From: Spartobacteria bacterium
GTDB lineage: Bacteria; Verrucomicrobiota; Verrucomicrobiia; Chthoniobacterales; UBA10450
Direction of reading: 5' to 3'
Assembly: GCA_021324035.1 (NCBI GenBank)
Contig: JAJPJU010000230.1
Coordinates: 1 to 7,217, forward strand
DNA length: 7,217 nt
Positions 6,156-7,217 of the stretch are shown here, one piece after another. A program made the position numbers and the translations under genes. Under the pieces are notes generated by a model. That model saw nothing but the letters and a program-made list of their open reading frames with translations. It made no database searches and was not told where the DNA came from. Every line of letters begins with the position of its first letter. Position 1 is the stretch's first letter.

Positions 6156-6156
6156 T

Positions 6157-6795
6157 ATGGACCGTTTCATCGACGCCGCGGTTGAACTTTTCGCGCAGCT
6201 TCACACTGAGCCGGAGACCGATCTGTATGCGCGTCTTCGGGAAGAGACTTATCGGGTAATGGAGAATCCGCAGATGCAGGTCGGCCTGCTTGAGGGACGT
6301 TTTTTGAAAATGCTCGTCCGTCTGACCGGCGCGAAAAGGGTTCTCGAGCTCGGAATGTTCACCGGTTACAGCTCGCTGATGATGGCCGAAGGCCTGCCGG
6401 AGGACGGTCATCTCGTCACGTGCGACGTCAATCCGAAAGCCGAAGCGATTGCAAAGAAGTATTTTGTCGAGAGTCCGCACGGAAAAAAAATCGAAATCCG
6501 GATGGGACCGGCCTTGGAAACAATCAAAACGCTCTCCGGTCCAATTGATCTCGTTTTCATCGACGCCGACAAACCGAACTACTGCAATTACTACGAAGCC
6601 TGTTTTCCCTTGGTAAAACCCGGCGGCCTGATCATCGGCGACAACGTCTTGTGGAGCGGCAAAGTCATCGACCCGCAAGACGAAAACGCCCGCGCCATCG
6701 TTGCTTTCAACGATCTGGTCCAATCCGACCCGCGGGTTGAAAACGTCTGCTTAACCGTCCGAGACGGAATGATGCTCGCCTGGAAGTGCAAATAA
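6157..6795 (+). CDS. Class I SAM-dependent O-methyltransferase (CCoAOMT/COMT-like, methyltransferase family 3)
   Basis: This 212-residue soluble enzyme should transfer a methyl group from S-adenosylmethionine to a hydroxyl of a catechol-type small molecule, with a divalent metal. Its whole length follows the family. A helical start contains LREETYRVMENPQMQVGLLEG (27-47). The SAM-binding motif VLELGMFTGYSS spans 62-73, with acidic Asp90 after the second strand. MGPALETIKTL (116-126) precedes FIDADKPNY (134-142), where Asp136 is the expected metal ligand. GDNVLWSGKV (161-170) carries the second metal pair Asp162-Asn163. RDGMMLAWK (202-210) closes the sheet. No key residue is missing. The substrate cannot be told from sequence; bacterial relatives act on catechols, phenylpropanoids and natural-product intermediates, and there is no biosynthetic cluster here. 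It follows the MscS gene by 57 bases, a gap filled by a tandem repeat, and cotranscription is possible. Confidence 0.93.
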   Translation: MDRFIDAAVELFAQLHTEPETDLYARLREETYRVMENPQMQVGLLEGRFLKMLVRLTGAKRVLELGMFTGYSSLMMAEGLPEDGHLVTCDVNPKAEAIAKKYFVESPHGKKIEIRMGPALETIKTLSGPIDLVFIDADKPNYCNYYEACFPLVKPGGLIIGDNVLWSGKVIDPQDENARAIVAFNDLVQSDPRVENVCLTVRDGMMLAWKCK

Positions 6796-7060
6796 ACCGC
6801 GTGAGCGAAGCTTTTACGTGGATGCTGGCTTAAAAGCGCAATTCCGGTATCGGATCGCGTTTGTCTCAGGAACGACTTCTCTGTAATCAGATGCGGGCCG
6901 AGACGGCTGCCTTCACAGTGGAAGGGAGTGACAAGTGATCACATTGCAGCCGGGAGCTGCCTCAACAGCTCCTGGTCTGGTAACTTCGACGCTGGACGGA
7001 GAATTCGAAGTTGTAGGGCTAATCCTCACAACTGATCGGGGTTTTGCGTCGTATCGATCA
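6796..7060. other. Structured intergenic stretch with hairpins and a short heptad repeat copy
   Basis: No gene is seen here. AGTGACAAGTGA at 6927-6938 is a short copy of the AGTGACA family. A strong hairpin follows: bases 6950-6959 pair with 6966-6975 (ten pairs, one G-U, six-base loop CCTCAA). AACTTCGA (6982-6989) then pairs with TCGAAGTT (7005-7012). AGTTGT (7009-7014) pairs with ACAACT (7028-7033), extended by AGG/CCT across a one-base bulge. The last two hairpins share bases 7009-7012 and cannot form together. TGATCG/CGATCA (7033-7038, 7055-7060) sits just before the promoter. None has a T-run, so none is a classical terminator. Confidence 0.55.
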
Positions 7061-7088
7061 TTGACGCGTTTTTTTGGATCCCTAAGAT
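7061..7088 (+). promoter_or_regulatory. Sigma70-like promoter for the gene at 7125
   Basis: TTGACG (7061-7066, five of six to the -35 consensus) is followed after a 16-base spacer by TAAGAT (7083-7088, four of six to the -10 consensus). Transcription would start near 7095, about 30 bases before the ATG at 7125. The placement upstream of a gene start supports it. Confidence 0.55.
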
Positions 7089-7124
7089 CGTAGTTCGTTT
7101 CTAACCCGAAACCGATTCGATTTT

Positions 7125-7217
7125 ATGACGACACGACTGCAATTCACGGTCCTCCTGATTTTAGCTGGAACATTCAACGCGGCGGCTGGGACGCTTTCTT
7201 ACGTCGCTGTTGCGCCG
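7125..7217 (+). CDS. Exported protein, N-terminal fragment (continues beyond the right edge)
   Basis: From the ATG at 7125, 31 codons remain open to the window end. The start of the product is a signal peptide: Arg4, hydrophobic core FTVLLILAGTF, then NAAA with likely cleavage before Gly22. The mature start reads GTLSYVAVAP, too short to assign a family. A promoter-like pair lies 37-64 bases upstream. No clear Shine-Dalgarno site is present (the four bases before ATG are TTTT). Confidence 0.6.
   Translation, partial: MTTRLQFTVLLILAGTFNAAAGTLSYVAVAP

Noticed and set aside
6099..6185. 28-codon frame whose ATG overlaps the MscS stop (TGATG), a possible coupling peptide
   Set aside because: It is mostly encoded by the TCTGACA array and runs into the methyltransferase gene in another frame; no independent support.
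6121..6723. 200-codon minus-strand frame across the methyltransferase gene
   Set aside because: It is antisense to a full-length enzyme with all catalytic motifs, has no motif of its own, and its end is encoded by the heptad repeat.

Overview
The window looks like an ordinary chromosomal segment of a Gram-negative bacterium. Most of its genes are small and encode exported proteins, separated by short gaps. A TonB C-terminal-domain protein, several signal peptides and an MscS-type channel imply an inner membrane and a periplasm. The mix of genes, moderately high GC, scarcity of Shine-Dalgarno sites and abundance of short tandem repeats between genes would fit a soil Verrucomicrobiota (Chthoniobacterales-like) genome. 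That placement is an inference from general impression and not from a marker gene.

Layout. A partial TonB_C protein (1-377, minus) runs off the left edge and is divergent from a complete ABC-F ATPase (473-2434, plus). A DUF4019-type exported protein follows (2461-2874, plus). Next come a 115-bp inverted-repeat element (2863-2977) and a sparse stretch (2978-3371) with one doubtful 60-residue minus-strand gene. A GTG-started exported protein (3372-3884, plus) converges on a small periplasmic protein (3965-4294, minus). The latter is divergent from a 557-residue MscS-family channel (4426-6099, plus). A class I SAM-dependent O-methyltransferase (6157-6795, plus) and a 329-bp structured gap lead to a sigma70-like promoter and the first 31 codons of another exported protein (7125 to the right edge).

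The genes do not form an obvious pathway. The ABC-F protein acts on the ribosome, the channel protects against osmotic shock, the methyltransferase acts on small catechol-like molecules, and the remaining proteins are exported with unknown roles. I see no defence system, CRISPR array, RNA gene, transposase or phage gene.

The most unusual content lies between the genes. Four different families of short-period tandem repeats occupy gaps and abut start or stop codons. Their periods are 7 bp (AGTGACA type), 9 bp (TAATCCTGT type), 10 bp (ATGGACACCA type) and 7 bp (TCTGACA type). The AGTGACA family carries a TGA in every unit, so with period 7 it closes all three forward frames. It supplies the actual stop codon, with an identical Ser-Asp-Lys tail, to two consecutive genes. 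In two places inverted copies form long hairpins: one between 2863 and 2977, and one whose last base is the A of the channel's start codon.
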